A stretch of 64,000 bases of DNA from positions 186,001-250,000 of the forward strand of contig NC_089439.1 in the NCBI RefSeq assembly GCF_026210795.1, read 5' to 3'. Positions 22,735 to 33,129 of this stretch are shown in pieces. The notes below the pieces were generated by a model. The model had not been told where the DNA came from. It did no database searches and saw only the letters and a program-made list of their open reading frames with translations. The stretch's first letter is position 1; each line of letters begins with the position of its first letter. This DNA comes from Rhizophagus irregularis (lineage: Eukaryota > Glomeromycota > Glomeromycetes > Glomerales > Glomeraceae). The translations under genes were made by a program, and so were the position numbers.

Positions 22735-22835
22735 TCTGATTAAGATAAAAATTTCATTATTTAACTGAAATTGGATTAGTTGATTTCTGATTAAGATAAA
22801 ATTTCATTATTTGACTGAAATTGGATTAGTTGATT
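22735..22835. repeat. Tandem duplication of a 50-bp unit
   Basis: Two adjacent copies, 22735-22785 and 22786-22835, both starting TCTGATTAAGATAAAA and ending GGATTAGTTGATT, differing by one A and a T/G change. A second small tandem (TACTAAACGTTACGATT twice) lies at about 22931-22980. Confidence 0.8.
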
Positions 22836-22980
22836 GGAATGCACATGGTTTTTAACCATAAATAGATCAGGCGGGCGGAGGCATGTCACAGTTTTGGCGT
22901 AGGATTTCAAGTTACACAATTTAAACTATTTACTAAACGTTACGATTTTTTCATGTACTAAACGTTACGATTGTTTCATG

Positions 22981-23437
22981 TATTTTTTTAGTTATATAGA
23001 TTACTTTTAAAAGTCTCAATAATTTGTAAAATTGAATATAGATCATTTAAATGGGCTTTGTTCGATTCAACTTCATCATTATCTATCTAAATTAGTTGAT
23101 CAAGACAACCATAAAAGTTCTATCGGGCGAGTGGCGAACAGCAAATTATGAAACTGATAGAAACACTTGTTGTATAAATTAATAATTGATGTAACGTAAA
23201 TTTAATAGTAATGGTGGTTAAAGGACCCGAGCAAGAGTTTGCGTAGAATGAACCAGAACCAAAAATTACGTCTTTTTTTGACAATGCCAGATGGCATTAT
23301 GCTGAAGAGACTTGTAGAGCTAATGGGTAAGTGAGTACTGACCTCTTGTTACCTATTTATGGTATAAATTATTTGGTTAACGGAGTACACAAAAAGGGTC
23401 ATTCATAATGTCAAGAAAATCGAACTTTTTGAATTTA
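22981..23437. other. Unique spacer with a short coding-like scrap
   Basis: At about 23271-23325 one frame reads FDNARWHYAEETCRANG and then a stop, flanked by GGTAAGTG. It looks like one exon of an unknown gene, but I cannot extend it. SSP-unit homology begins at about 23370 (ATTTGGTTAACGGAGTACAC). Confidence 0.35.
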
Positions 23438-23448
23438 ATATAAATAAG
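23438..23448 (+). promoter_or_regulatory. TATA-like element of SSP3
   Basis: ATATAAATAAG 66 bases upstream of the SSP3 ATG. In this copy the conserved upstream block is short, starting near 23370, so it marks the least upstream DNA that was duplicated with an intact gene. Confidence 0.5.
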
Positions 23449-23514
23449 AGTACTGACCACATTAATAAATCGTTATAAAATTAAACTTACCAAAGAAAAC
23501 AATAAAAAATTACA

Positions 23515-23854
23515 ATGAAAATGAACGGAACTATTCTTCATCTTTTTATCTTGAGTCTTTTGTCCTTCTTCGTCTTTAACACCTCCGCTGCTTGCGGTCC
23601 TACTTCCTGTACATGCGATGGTGGCCAACCGCAAGGCGAATACTGTGGCAGTAAATATAATTGAATGTCTTTGATGCTTGATTTTATTTTATTTTTTTTT
23701 TTTGTCTTATTTTGATTTTCTTTTCTCAGTTCAATTTAGTGATCTTAATTGCATAGCTAATCATGTTTATGAATGCAATCCAAAAGGTGGAGCATGTGAT
23801 TTTGGCGTTCGCGATTCCTGTAATACCTGCGGTTGTTTGAAATGTCCTTGTTAA
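23515..23854 (+). CDS. Secreted 12-cysteine small protein, copy SSP3
   Basis: Exons 23515-23650 and 23730-23854 encode 86 residues. The intron (79 nt) runs from GTAAAT to TTCTCAG in phase 1. The signal peptide is identical to that of SSP2. The mature protein begins near SAACGPTSCTCDGG and keeps all 12 cysteines. It is the most divergent copy in the second exon: IQFSDLNC replaces DFVDPNC, followed by IANHVYEC, NPKGGAC, DFGVRDSC, NTCGCLKCPC. Net charge near the C-terminus rises because Q becomes K (LKC). Upstream homology to other units is short, so this copy lacks the Hsp70 fragment and palindromic MITE. Its downstream flank, promoter-like box and leader are retained. Confidence 0.8.
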
Positions 23855-24420
23855 TTACTATATATGTATTGCTTACTATATAATCATAAAATAATAACAT
23901 TATTTTATTAGTTCTACGCATGTATATTTATTAACTACGTTATTAAGTATAATATTATGTTAAACATATTTGCAATTTTTTAACTATTAAATTATTATTA
24001 TTCATTATTATTATTATTATTTTGACTTAATAATATAATAATAAATCATTTTATTTAAATTTAAATATATGTATAACCTGTGATTTGCTACCAAGAAGTA
24101 ATAAATATTTTCAAATCGTAAAAAATATCTTATGGATCTTAAAAAGTAGTAATACGAATTTTTTTTAATCTATTAAATAATATTTGATGGCAAATTAAAT
24201 ACTTTATATGAAATTTTAAATAATTTATTAATTTACAGCAGAGATAAATATTTAAATAACTAAAATTTGAATATTTTTTAATGAATACTTAACTACTTTA
24301 CAAGGGCAAAAGATTTAACTTTATTCTAAATTTACAATTTATCATTATTTCAAATGAATTTCGGCCTGTACTAAATTTACATACGTTTAGTTCCACCCGA
24401 TATTTGTTTTTTTTTATAAA
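23855..24420. other. SSP3 downstream flank
   Basis: Common SSP 3' flank with (TTA)n microsatellite near 23990-24020, GATGGCAAATTAAATAC and GAATTTCGGCCTGTACTAAA. No reading frame. Confidence 0.5.
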
Positions 24421-24921
24421 TTATATTAATATAAATATGACTTCGGGAAAAGCCCCTATTTATATTAATATTAATTGCAGTTCAACTTTAGTTTTTAGTA
24501 GAAAATAACTTTTTTTATTCACTGTAACTATACGTTTCAATAAGATATTTTTTTCAAATTTAATTTTCAACGAAATCTTTTCTCTTCTCTTTATCTATTC
24601 TTTCTCTTCTCGCTTTTCACTTCTACTCAGTTTTCTCTTATCCCTTCCACTCGTTCTTTCTTATCTCCTTTCTCTTGTCCTTTTCCTTTCCCTTTTTCCT
24701 CGTCCTATCTATCCTTCTCTTATCCTTTTTGTGTGTCAACAAAATGTTGTTTCAAACCATTAACTGTTATTTTCTTTTTAGGCAGCGTTACATTTAAGAA
24801 TATGCTATTATCATAAATATTTTCGGCATAAAAAGGCCGCAGCAATCATCACGTGGAATTTTTTGATTGGTTCTTTAGTTTTTTTTAGTAGTCGTTAGAG
24901 ACTAGTAGGTAAATAAATATA

Positions 24922-25105
24922 CAGTCTAACCTCGATATACCGATATTCGATATACCGATATACTATTAAAAACTTGATATACCGATAAAATTTTATTTTC
25001 CCACTATATGTGAGGACATATAAATATCGGTATAACTTTGATATAACGATATTTTCTAAAAATTTCATATATGTCCCGACATATCGTTATATAAAGGTTT
25101 GACTG
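24922..25105. mobile_element. Pogo/Tigger-like MITE, 184 bp
   Basis: The left end is CAGTCTAACCTCGATATACC and the right end, reverse complemented, CAGTCAAACCTTTATATAAC, with TA on both sides (24920-24921 and 25106-25107). CAGTC ends with GATATAACG motifs and a TA duplication are typical of pogo-type Tc1/mariner elements. No transposase is present. Confidence 0.8.
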
Positions 25106-25129
25106 TAAACAAGAATTTCTTGTTCTAAG

Positions 25130-25385
25130 AACTGAAATACCCAAAGGTTTTTAAATGACAATCTAGAATGGATTTTATGAATTATAAATGCTCTTCGGAT
25201 TAGAGGAATTTTTTAGAATTTGGATTTGGGAGAGAGGTATTAAAATGCGTGAGGATTCACTGTTCAAGGTCGATTACGCTTTCAAGGAGATTCAGATTTT
25301 GGAAGGCTTCTTCCCTCGGTTTTTTTGGACTATTTGATTTCTGTATAACGTTCAGAACTGCCATTTTCATTTTTCATTGCTGAAA
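25130..25385. repeat. Block duplicated at 37456-37690
   Basis: Starts AATACCCAAAGGTTTTTAAA and ends near CGTTCAGAACTGCCATTTTC. Both copies are nearly identical apart from small indels. A minus-strand 36-codon frame (MAVLNVIQKSNSPKKPREEA and on) is open here but truncated by a small deletion in the other copy, so I do not call a gene. Confidence 0.6.
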
Positions 25386-25950
25386 CCTGTGATTTTATGA
25401 CATCGCTTTCATCACGTTGTTATTTTAGTAACGTAACAATGCATTGTACGTTAATACGAAATTGCAATATATCTACAATACTGTGATTGCGTTGTTTGAT
25501 ACATTGTGACTATATCATAAATATGGCTTTTTTATATTAAAATTTTTTAAGTATTATTTTTTTCATTTCATAATATTGATGTTGAAAATGCGACTACAAT
25601 GCTTATAATCGCATAGTAACGGTGATAATACTGTATTATACTGAAATAATCAATTGTTTTATGCGCATATTTATACTTAAGTATCAGCTATAATATTTCC
25701 TTATAGGCACTAATGGATTATATGAAATTATGTGTCACGTGATTAACGTGACTTTAACAGATCAGCCACGTTTTTTTTTTAAACTTTAACAAACCTTTTT
25801 CTTTTCTCATAGTCTCACCCTCACTTTCCCTTCCCCATCTTTTTCTCTCACCCTCTCTAATAAAATCTTTAACGGAACGTTTAGCAACATTTTGATATTT
25901 TTCTTTATTAGACAAAAATCATTGCATTATGCAATGAAAATTAAAAGTTT
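25386..25950. other. Unique spacer within L3; no gene
   Basis: AT-rich, with a further pyrimidine patch at 25800-25862 (CTCACCCTCACTTTCCCTTC) that could serve as a second leader. No reading frame. Confidence 0.35.
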
Positions 25951-25959
25951 ATAACGATT

Positions 25960-26130
25960 TTTTTTTAAAAAAAACAAGTATATTATAACTTAAATGACAA
26001 AATAACTTCGGTAAAAAAATGGATTGAGAAAAAGCTAGAGAATGAATATATTCGTTATTTTAAACATGATGAATTTAAAATCGATGAAGAAGAAATTGGT
26101 AGAGGAAGGGATATCAGGATTCTGGTAAGA
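25960..26130 (+). pseudogene. Protein-kinase N-terminal fragment
   Basis: One frame reads NDKITSVKKWIEKKLENEYI, then RYFKHDEFKIDEEEIGRG. This matches the segment just before the glycine-rich loop in the expanded Rhizophagus kinase family (W-I-E ... I-K-Y-x-x-Y/F-x-x-F ... I-G-x-G). After GRG the sequence leaves the kinase pattern (RDIRIL) and meets a GTAAG donor, so the ATP loop and the rest of the kinase are missing. It seems to have been joined to the cassette array as an exon. Confidence 0.6.
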
Positions 26131-27250
26131 TCTTTTTTCTTTTTTTTCATCTTTATTTTTTTTAATGAATGATTCTAATGGTTCATTTTTTTCTTTCTTT
26201 AGATGGTTCTTTCAAGTTACTTTGGGAGACATTTGGTAAATTTTTTATTTATTTCTTTCATCTTTTAACAAATGGTTCCTAACAGTTCGTTTCTTTCTCT
26301 TTTTAGGCATTTCTTGCGGTAAGTTAAATTTTTTTTTCTTTCATTATTTTTTATTTGACAAAACGTTAACTGGTGGTTAACTAAAATTTTATTTTCTTGT
26401 TTCTTTCTTTTTTTTTTTAGACGATCAGGCCTTTGGACGCGTGAAATTTCTAACAGTTGGTTTCCTTATACTTTTTAAAATCTTTTGAATTAAATTTTTT
26501 TATTTATTTGATAAGACGTTAACTATCATTTCGTTTTCGTTTTCTTTCTTTATTTTTAGAAAGGTCAGGCCTTTGGACATGTGAAATTTTCAACGGTTGG
26601 GTTTTTTCCTTTTTAAGTTCTTTTTTTTCATTTTTACTTAATAAAATGTTTAACTAACGTTTCATCTTCTTTTTTCTTTTTTTTAAACAGTAATGTCTTT
26701 TCTTTTTTTAGGTTCTACATTTCAATACTTCTCTTTCAGATGTCTGGACCTTTTGACATGTGAGACTTCAGTGGGAACTATTTTTGACAGGAATTGTATT
26801 ACTATTGGCATATAATGAATCAAAATGAAAATTTGACTTTGATTCTGGATACAGAAGAATGGACTCAAGAACTTAAAGTGCTCCCTCATCACAAAAAATT
26901 ATTTTACTTGTTTTATAGGTTCTGTAAAGTTTTGAATAGCGGAATAGGGTATTGGAATCTTGAAATGATAAGTTTCATAATGAAATTTACCTTTTTCTTA
27001 GTATTGGAAACATCTTTATTTTTTGCTTTTTTTTTGTAGTTTGATTAGTACCTGGAGATTCGAGACAGTAAGTTTCTTTGCGAAACTTACTTTTTTTTGT
27101 TTTCTTTAATTAGAAATATTTTTAATATTTCTTTTATTTTTTTTTTAGATCTCAGCTTCTACAAAACTTCTTGTTATTGGACAGATTGTTTTTTGGATTC
27201 TTAAACATGTAGAATTTCAGTAGAAGGCTCCCTTTTTTTGGGATTATTTC

Positions 27251-27639
27251 GTTTTAAGGAAAGTTTCATTTTTTTGGACTTTTTCAAATTACTTTTAGCA
27301 AAACATGCCTATTAAATAATTTTATTTTCAGATACTTTTACACATTTTATATAAAGAATTATATTATCAATACTTAACAATGGATAATTTAATAGTTAGC
27401 TAGCGTAGTATGTAATATATAACATTGTTTGCTTTATTAAACATATATGCAAATAAAGTGTGTTTACAACGTTGTAAAAAATAAATTACTACTTTTTGAC
27501 TATGTGTTTACAATAGTAAATAGGTACAGTGAAATCGTTTTTACGGTAAATTAAAAAAGCGTAGTGGCGATACATTTTCTCACTTTTGCAACGCATCGTC
27601 AATAACGACGGATGAATCACGTGATTTTTGGCGCAGTGT
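27251..27639. other. Spacer between two convergent cassette loci
   Basis: AT-rich, no gene. A CACGTGA motif occurs at about 27617. It separates L3 (plus) from L4 (minus). Confidence 0.4.
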
Positions 27640-28355
27640 CAACGTTGAAAAAAGAAATTAAATAAAATCGTTTTTTACTGTAAAGTTCCGAATTATTTTT
27701 CGAAACTTATCTGGATTCTTGAAGCTTATTATTTCCTAAAACTAAAAAAAAAATTTCTAAAAGCTTTGAATTCATTTTTTTCAAACTTACAATATTTGGG
27801 ATTTCCGGGTTTCAAGTTGAAGCCGATTTCTTAAAAAAGAAAAAAAAAAGGTCAGAAATGATTTCTTTAATAGTTTAGAATTCATTCTTTTGAAACTTAC
27901 CGTTACCTGGGATAAAAAAAAATTTTTTAAATCATAACTTGGAACTGTTTCTCTACAAAGGAGGATTTGGTAAAATATACTCAGCTGAATGGTCTGTTCC
28001 TTTCTTTTAAAATTATTTCAATATTACGGTATGAAAATTCTTTTTATGCTTTTTTTTGTTCAAAAGAAAAGTAAATTGATAAGTAAAAGAGATGATAAAA
28101 AAATTAAGAATTTCCGGTTAAAGGAAAAAGTTTTTTTTAAAAAAAATTTCGGCCGTTGGCACGTTAAAAAAGGATAAAAATTAGTAATAAAAAAAAGAAA
28201 AAATCGAATCGTTTTTTAAACGTTTCTTTAATTATTAAGAAATCTATAGAGGGAAGATTTAGGGAGAGAAAGGATGAAGGATAAGGAATGCACAGGACGA
28301 GGGAAGGGAAAGTACGAAGGAAAGGGCGTAGACTAATTTAATATAAATAGCGAAA
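27640..28355 (-). other. Cassette locus L4
   Basis: On the minus strand, CTATTTATATTAAATTAG (about 28350-28333) is followed by a pyrimidine leader (28330-28250, CCCTTCCCTCGTCC and similar). Cassettes follow at about 27920-27900 (GTAACG between CCCAG and GTAAGT) and 27840-27790 (AAATCGGCTTCAACTTG). It is nearly the same as 37740-38465. A kinase fragment lies inside on the plus strand. Evidence for transcription is only the promoter-like box and splice-like signals. Confidence 0.4.
27942..28010 (+). pseudogene. Kinase glycine-rich-loop fragment, copy 1
   Basis: The frame reads ELFLYKGGFGKIYSAEWSVP, then FF and a stop. KGGFGKIYSAEW is the ATP-binding loop region of Rhizophagus-type kinases (GxGxFGxVYxAxW). 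Nothing of the catalytic lobes follows. A second copy is at 38056. Together with 25960 this makes three kinase scraps in the duplicated region. Confidence 0.6.
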
Positions 28356-29398
28356 GGTTTTAAAATAAACTTTAACCGAAATTTATTGTAATAAACCATA
28401 AAATTCCACATGGCCAAATTTATATACATTTCAAATACTAGGCCAGTTCATAATTGTTCGATCGGCTTTTTTTGGTCGGGTTACACTAATCTCATGATCA
28501 AAGTTCAATTTTGAGATTGATTGATAAACTATTAAGCTATGGTTTTGTTTATTTTTTGTCAGCATTTTTGTCTACTCGACTAATTTTTGGTGGTGCATAT
28601 TTGATCTTTCTACAAACAAAATTTATTGGTCACAAATTTTAGTGTAACTGACCAAATATCAATTATGAATTGGCCTACTGAGAATTGCAAAATATATAAA
28701 TTGAAATACATACAAATGTAACAGTCATAATTTTGCTAGATTTTTTGCATATATCCAATATATTCATAATAAATATTTTATTAGTAGTATTTAGTATATA
28801 ATAGAAATATTCCAAAAATATGTTATTTATATACTTTATATTACAAAAATATTCGTTAAATCATTAGTAATTTAAAAGCTATTCTGTCTATATGTCATTG
28901 ATATTACAAAAGTATTACATAAAATATGTTAAATATATAAATGCCATCTATTAGTGATATGTTTAACATATTTTATGAAAATCAAAGATTCAGAAAAGCC
29001 GGTACTCCCTCAGGATAATTATCAACATTCTGAGGTTCTACCAAATTATGTCGAAAAGTTGGTCTCATGCCATCTATCATTACTATTACGAATTTGCCTT
29101 AGTACAAAATAAAAAAGTTGTACATATTCAATCTACATCTACATAAAAGCAATTTAGCAAAATACTAATGATTTTTTTTTTAAAAAAATTTTATTAATAT
29201 TCTTTGAGGGTACTATGGGGTGAGTGCTGGGAAAAGGGACCAAAATCGATAAAAATTTTTTTTTTTAAAAAATAACAAATGTTCTGGATCAGATGATATT
29301 TTATTTATAAACTTTTTTTTGAAAAAAATTTCAATTTGGTCTCTTTTTCCAGCGCTAGATCTTATAATTTCAATGTGAGCTATAATATTATAAATAAT
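28356..29398. other. Spacer downstream of broken P1 copy B
   Basis: 28690-29200 is homologous to 38560-38960. It contains the empty site (about 29115-29145) for the 2.87-kb element. 28430-28680 holds a short inverted pair: GGCCAGTTCATAATTG at 28441 and CAATTATGAATTGGCC at about 28660, roughly 240 bases apart, probably a MITE. A further run with repeated poly-T/poly-A hairpins (TTTTTTTTAAAAAA) lies at 29170-29330. Confidence 0.45.
28441..28676. mobile_element. MITE-like inverted repeat
   Basis: The left arm begins near GGCCAGTTCATAATTGTTCG and the right end near ATCAATTATGAATTGGCC. Both are absent from the homologous site at about 38555-38562, where AAATACTGAGAATTGC is continuous. The flanks both read ACTA/ACTG, so the insertion is visible by comparison. 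Superfamily uncertain. Confidence 0.6.
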
Positions 29399-30178
29399 TT
29401 AACTACTCCAAAAATTATTTCTTAATTTATCAGTATCATTAAATAAACCTTGGGTACTATCGTCAAATGGATATTAACTTTGTTTGCTATAGCCCTATAA
29501 AAAATTTTTGTCCAATAAATATTCGGAATGGGGTCAATTTTCCGTACACTCGCACGCTATTATACAATATTTGTTACAATTTAATACAAGATGCGGAGAT
29601 TGAGAATTTTTAACCACATAAAAAACGTACAATATCATGATGAATGTCCAATAAATGTCAAGTAAATGTTCGGAACGGGTTCGATTTTCCGAACAAAAAA
29701 CCGAACAGTGTTTGGACAATATTTTTAATAGGGTAGTAAGAATTAATCTACAAAAGGTATTACAATTTTTTTCGTTATTAATAATTGATTCATCCCGCAA
29801 AATTGCTTCTTTCTCATCAATAATGACGTCTAGATTTTGTCCCAATATTCTTCTAATTCTGCGATTTTGATGCGATGAAGATTTTTAATCCGAACAATTA
29901 TTAAATCCCATTCTACTGGAGCAACCGATTCCATGTCTTCTCTAAGATAACATGCTCGACGATGATACCGTTTGTATTGTGATAAGCTTTCTTTTCCGGT
30001 TACTTCACGGCATACGATACGAATTGAACAAGAATTTGATAAAGACCTGAGAAAATTGACTCCAAGAGAAGAAAAATTATGAAAAGTTTTTCTTAGTTCA
30101 ATTAATTGATAGAAATTTGCTAACACACAGGCTGCGACATAGGTGCATCTACGGTCACATTCATTAGTGAACTAAAGT
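29399..30178 (-). pseudogene. Broken copy of the P1 gene (copy B)
   Basis: Minus-strand homologue of 39062-39952. The N-terminal third is missing, and homology starts at about the VTVDAP position near 30170. The middle (LANFYQLIELRKTFHNFSSL ... LHRIKIAELEE) is well kept. It then loses frame at EYWDKI, where the intact copy has ESLGQ, and is interrupted by a 241-bp MITE after FCRLILT. The last part after the MITE lacks codons for CTGYPF. It is closer to the intact gene than copy A. Confidence 0.8.
29493..29733. mobile_element. MITE inserted in P1 copy B, 241 bp
   Basis: The ends are CCCTATAAAAAATTTTTGTC and, reverse complemented, CCCTATTAAAAATATTGTCC. Both flanks read TAG, consistent with a 2-3 bp target duplication. 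The intact gene at the same place reads CTTTGTTTGCTGTAAG without insertion. Internal inverted motifs include ATTCGGAATGGGG/CGGAACGGG. End sequence resembles the palindromic MITEs at 10346, 18108 and 31387. Confidence 0.8.
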
Positions 30179-30880
30179 TACTATATGACTTAGTAATAAT
30201 AATTAACAAATGTTCTTTTTATTTAAAATTTACCATTGGGATTAAGTCCTAATTAAAGTCCTAGTTTGAGTCCTTACAGTCCGGTCATATGCTAGGACCT
30301 GTAAGTCTTAAGACTTTAACCGGACTGTAACGTACGGACTTTCCATTATCTATTTCTCTTAGTAATAAATAAAATAAATTTATAAGCTTTTTAGCGAAAT
30401 TTAAATATAAATCTTTTTTAATATAATGGATTGTTTCATCGGAAAGTGTCTCTAATCTTAATTTTTCTAATAAAATTCAAGAGAATACTATTACAACAAT
30501 ACATATTTAATTTCCTTCTAAAATAAAGTGGAGAATATTAATTTCTTTGTGGACTTTACCTGTGGCATTAGTGATTAGCCCAAAGATATTAAAATTATGC
30601 TCAATTAAATCTATAAATGTTAGTTATCAAGGTGAAAAACCTTATTAAAAAGACGAAAAATTTTCTGAATAGATTTTTTTTTAAGAAAAATTGTAATCTG
30701 ATCTTGTTATATATTTTAAATGTTACAACTTTTTCAATTTTACTAGAATTATAATAAAAATAGACTTTAACATTGACATATATATAAATTAATCAACCTA
30801 TTATATGTTGGCATTAATATTTCGGTAATTATTATTTTTATTTATTTATTTTATGTGAAGTCTTCCATTATGAAAATGAT
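30179..30880. other. Duplicated spacer between P1 copy B and Hsp70 fragment 3
   Basis: Homologous to 11060-11620 (inverted) and 16960-17590. Contains the better-preserved CAGTCCGG foldback (30280-30332). The CACGTG/CCAAT block begins at about 30885. No gene. Confidence 0.5.
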
Positions 30881-30884
30881 CGAT

Positions 30885-30975
30885 CACGTGCGTTTTATCC
30901 CTCACGTGACGTTATCCAATGAAATCGCAAATCGGAGTTTTATCTTTCTTTTCGCTCCGGACTTACAACGGTTTT
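30885..30975 (+). promoter_or_regulatory. Conserved CACGTG/CCAAT block upstream of Hsp70 fragment 3
   Basis: Order: GATCACGTGCG, CTCACGTGACG, ATCCAATGAAATCGC, TTTCGCTCCGGAC, about 125 bases before ATG 31101. Same block as at 10960-11060 and 17595-17690. Confidence 0.4.
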
Positions 30976-31100
30976 CTTTCCTAGTAACTATTTTAATCTA
31001 TAAGTTTTGTAATATACAATAAAATAAGATATAGCTAACAGATTTTTAATGGCAACATAGCCTGCCATATAAGTAAATAGTGCCGACAAAAGCATATGTT

Positions 31101-31277
31101 ATGAAGGAGCTGAGGACTTCGCAATTCCGAGATCCTGCTTCTATTTGTGAAGATTTTGACAATCGTCTTGTAAATCATTTTGTACAAGAATTCGAAAGTA
31201 AATTTAACAAAGTCATTTCATCTAATACACGTGCTATCCGTCGTTTAAGAACGGCATGTGAAGATGCAAAACGTTGA
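31101..31277 (+). pseudogene. Hsp70 fragment, copy 3
   Basis: 58-codon frame: [20 protein letters not shown], then [20 protein letters not shown] and [18 protein letters not shown], then TGA. This is the best match of the three to Hsp70 ([26 protein letters not shown]). It ends exactly where Hsp70 continues RTLS, and the rest of the chaperone is absent. The leading ~18 residues are not Hsp70-like. It precedes the SSP4 gene by about 0.8 kb on the same strand. Confidence 0.7.
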
Positions 31278-31386
31278 AAGTGTGAAGAGTCTTCACGATT
31301 GTCATTTGACACCATTAATATTTTGTCAGAGAAATACACAAGAAGGTAATAGGGAGATTCCTATCTTTTATTTGTCAATCACATAT

Positions 31387-31528
31387 CCCTATAAAAATGA
31401 AATGTGTTAAATTCATTTTATATTTGTGTTCATGTGTAAAAAACATCTAAAAAAGCAACAAAATGGTACTTTTTTTAGACATTTATTGTACATGAGCAAC
31501 AAATTTAACACATTTCATTTTTAAGGGG
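31387..31528. mobile_element. Palindromic MITE-like element, copy 3 (internally deleted)
   Basis: The ends are CCCTATAAAAATGAAATGTG and AACACATTTCATTTTTAAGG. It lacks part of the hairpin loop present at 10392-10472: AAAAAAGCAACAAAATGG joins the arms directly. Confidence 0.55.
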
Positions 31529-32015
31529 TACATTCTTTGTTTTTTTGTTATGTCAAATATGTGCTAGTCCGAAATTATTAGCGGAAAGCAACTTTTTATT
31601 AGTTAAACTATACTTTCATTATTTGTAAATATCGGGTTTCGTAATGAATTATTTATAATCAATTAATTTCACATTATCATCAAAAGTTTCAGCTATAATT
31701 AACATATACATGTGAAAAGCAATGAAAGGGACGTGATGTATCATTGAATTTATTGGTCTTTTTGCAAAATGAAGGAAATCTGCCGGAGAAACTAAAAATG
31801 AGTAAGTTTAATTTTAGCCCGAGAAACATTTAACCAAAAGTAGACTGTTCCGATGATTTCTCTTTCTATGATAAAGGACTTTTTGTTGATCGAGCTGAGC
31901 TTTACGAAATCAAAAAAGAAAATTGTTTTTAAAATTTTCAAGATGGTCATTTGGTTAACGGAGTACACAAAAAGGGTCATTCATAATGTCAAGAAAATCG
32001 AACTTTCTGAATTTA

Positions 32016-32026
32016 ATATAAATAAG
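32016..32026 (+). promoter_or_regulatory. TATA-like element of SSP4
   Basis: ATATAAATAAG 65 bases upstream of the SSP4 ATG in the shared promoter block. Confidence 0.5.
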
Positions 32027-32091
32027 ATTACTGACCATATTAATAAATCGTTATAAATTAAACTCGTCAAAGAAAACAATAAAAAATTACA

Positions 32092-32435
32092 ATGAAAATG
32101 AACGGAACTATTCTTCCTCTTTTTATTACCTTGAGTCTTTTGTCCTTCTTCGTCTTTAACACCTCCGCTAGTTGCGATTATAGTACTAAATGTACATGCG
32201 ATGGTGGCAGACCGCAAGGCCAATACTGTGGCAGTAAATAATAATTGAATTGTCTTCAATGCTTGATTTCATTTTTTTTTTTTTGTCTTATTTTGATTTT
32301 CTTTTCTTAGTTGACTTTGTTGATCCTAATTGCAAATGGGATTTTGTCTATGAATGCAATCCACAAGGAAAATCATGCTCATATGGCTTTCGCCAATCTT
32401 GCTGGGACTGCGGTTGTTTGAAATGTCCTTGTTAA
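32092..32435 (+). CDS. Secreted 12-cysteine small protein, copy SSP4
   Basis: Exons 32092-32233 and 32311-32435 encode 88 residues. The 77-nt intron (GTAAAT to TTCTTAG) is again phase 1. The signal peptide has one inserted residue (LPLFITLSLLSFFVFN). The first inter-cysteine loop is x5 (CDYSTKC) instead of x4. All 12 cysteines are kept: CTCDGGRPQGQYCG, DFVDPNC, KWDFVYEC, NPQGKSC, SYGFRQSC, WDCGCLKCPC. The loops are more basic and aromatic than in SSP2. It sits in the most complete duplicated unit: Hsp70 fragment and palindromic MITE upstream, L5 cassette locus downstream. Confidence 0.82.
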
Positions 32436-33129
32436 TTACTGTATGTATTGCTTATATATTCATAAAATAATAACATTATTTTATTAGTTCTACGCATGTA
32501 TATTTTATTAACTAAGTTATTAAGTACTATAGTATTATGCTTGACTTAAACATACTATTTGCAATTTTTTAACTATTAAATTATTATTATTATTATTATA
32601 TTATAAAAATTTTGACTTAATAGTATAATAATAAATCATTTATTTAAATTTAAATATATATATACTTTGTGATTTGCTACCAAGCAGTTACTCAATCGCA
32701 TCAATTTTGAATCGATCACAAGTAATATATTTTCAAATCGTAAAAAAATAATCATATGGATCCTAAAATAGTAATACGAATTGAAAATTAGTCGAAAAAA
32801 TTAATTCAATTAATCTATTAAATAATATTTGATGGCAAATTAACTACTTTATAGGAACTTTTATATGAAATTTAAATAATTTAAATTTGCATATTCTTTT
32901 TAATGAACACTTATTAATTTACAGAGATAAATATTTAAATAACTTAAATTTGCATATTTTTTAATGAATACTTAACTACTTTACAAGGACAAAAATTTAA
33001 ACTTTATACTAAATTTACTATTTGAAATGAATTTCGGCCAGTACTAAATTTACATACGTATACGTATAGTTCCACCCGACATTTGTTTTTTTTATAAATT
33101 ATATTAAGATACGTATGACTTCGGGTGGA
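32436..33129. other. SSP4 downstream flank
   Basis: Common 3' flank, here including ATCGCATCAATTTTGAATCG, which is also in the SSP1 flank but not in SSP2 or SSP3. Hence SSP1 and SSP4 units are the closest pair on this side. Contains a (TTA)n microsatellite at 32580-32600. No gene. Confidence 0.5.

Larger units (their letters stand above)
24421..27250 (+). other. Cassette locus L3, interrupted by a MITE and a kinase fragment
   Basis: AAAAGCCCCTATTTATATT (about 24449-24467) is the TATA-like box; the pyrimidine leader runs 24560-24740. A first cassette ends near 24780. Other DNA follows, including a pogo-like MITE and a block shared with 37456-37690. The array resumes at 26200-27250 with acceptors such as TTTCTTTAG and donors GTAAxTT. 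Four blocks repeat a theme: TCAGGCCTTTGGACGCGTG (about 26424), TCAGGCCTTTGGACATGTG (26565), CTGGACCTTTTGACATGTG (26743) and a weaker one at 27185. No continuous reading frame results. Confidence 0.45.
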
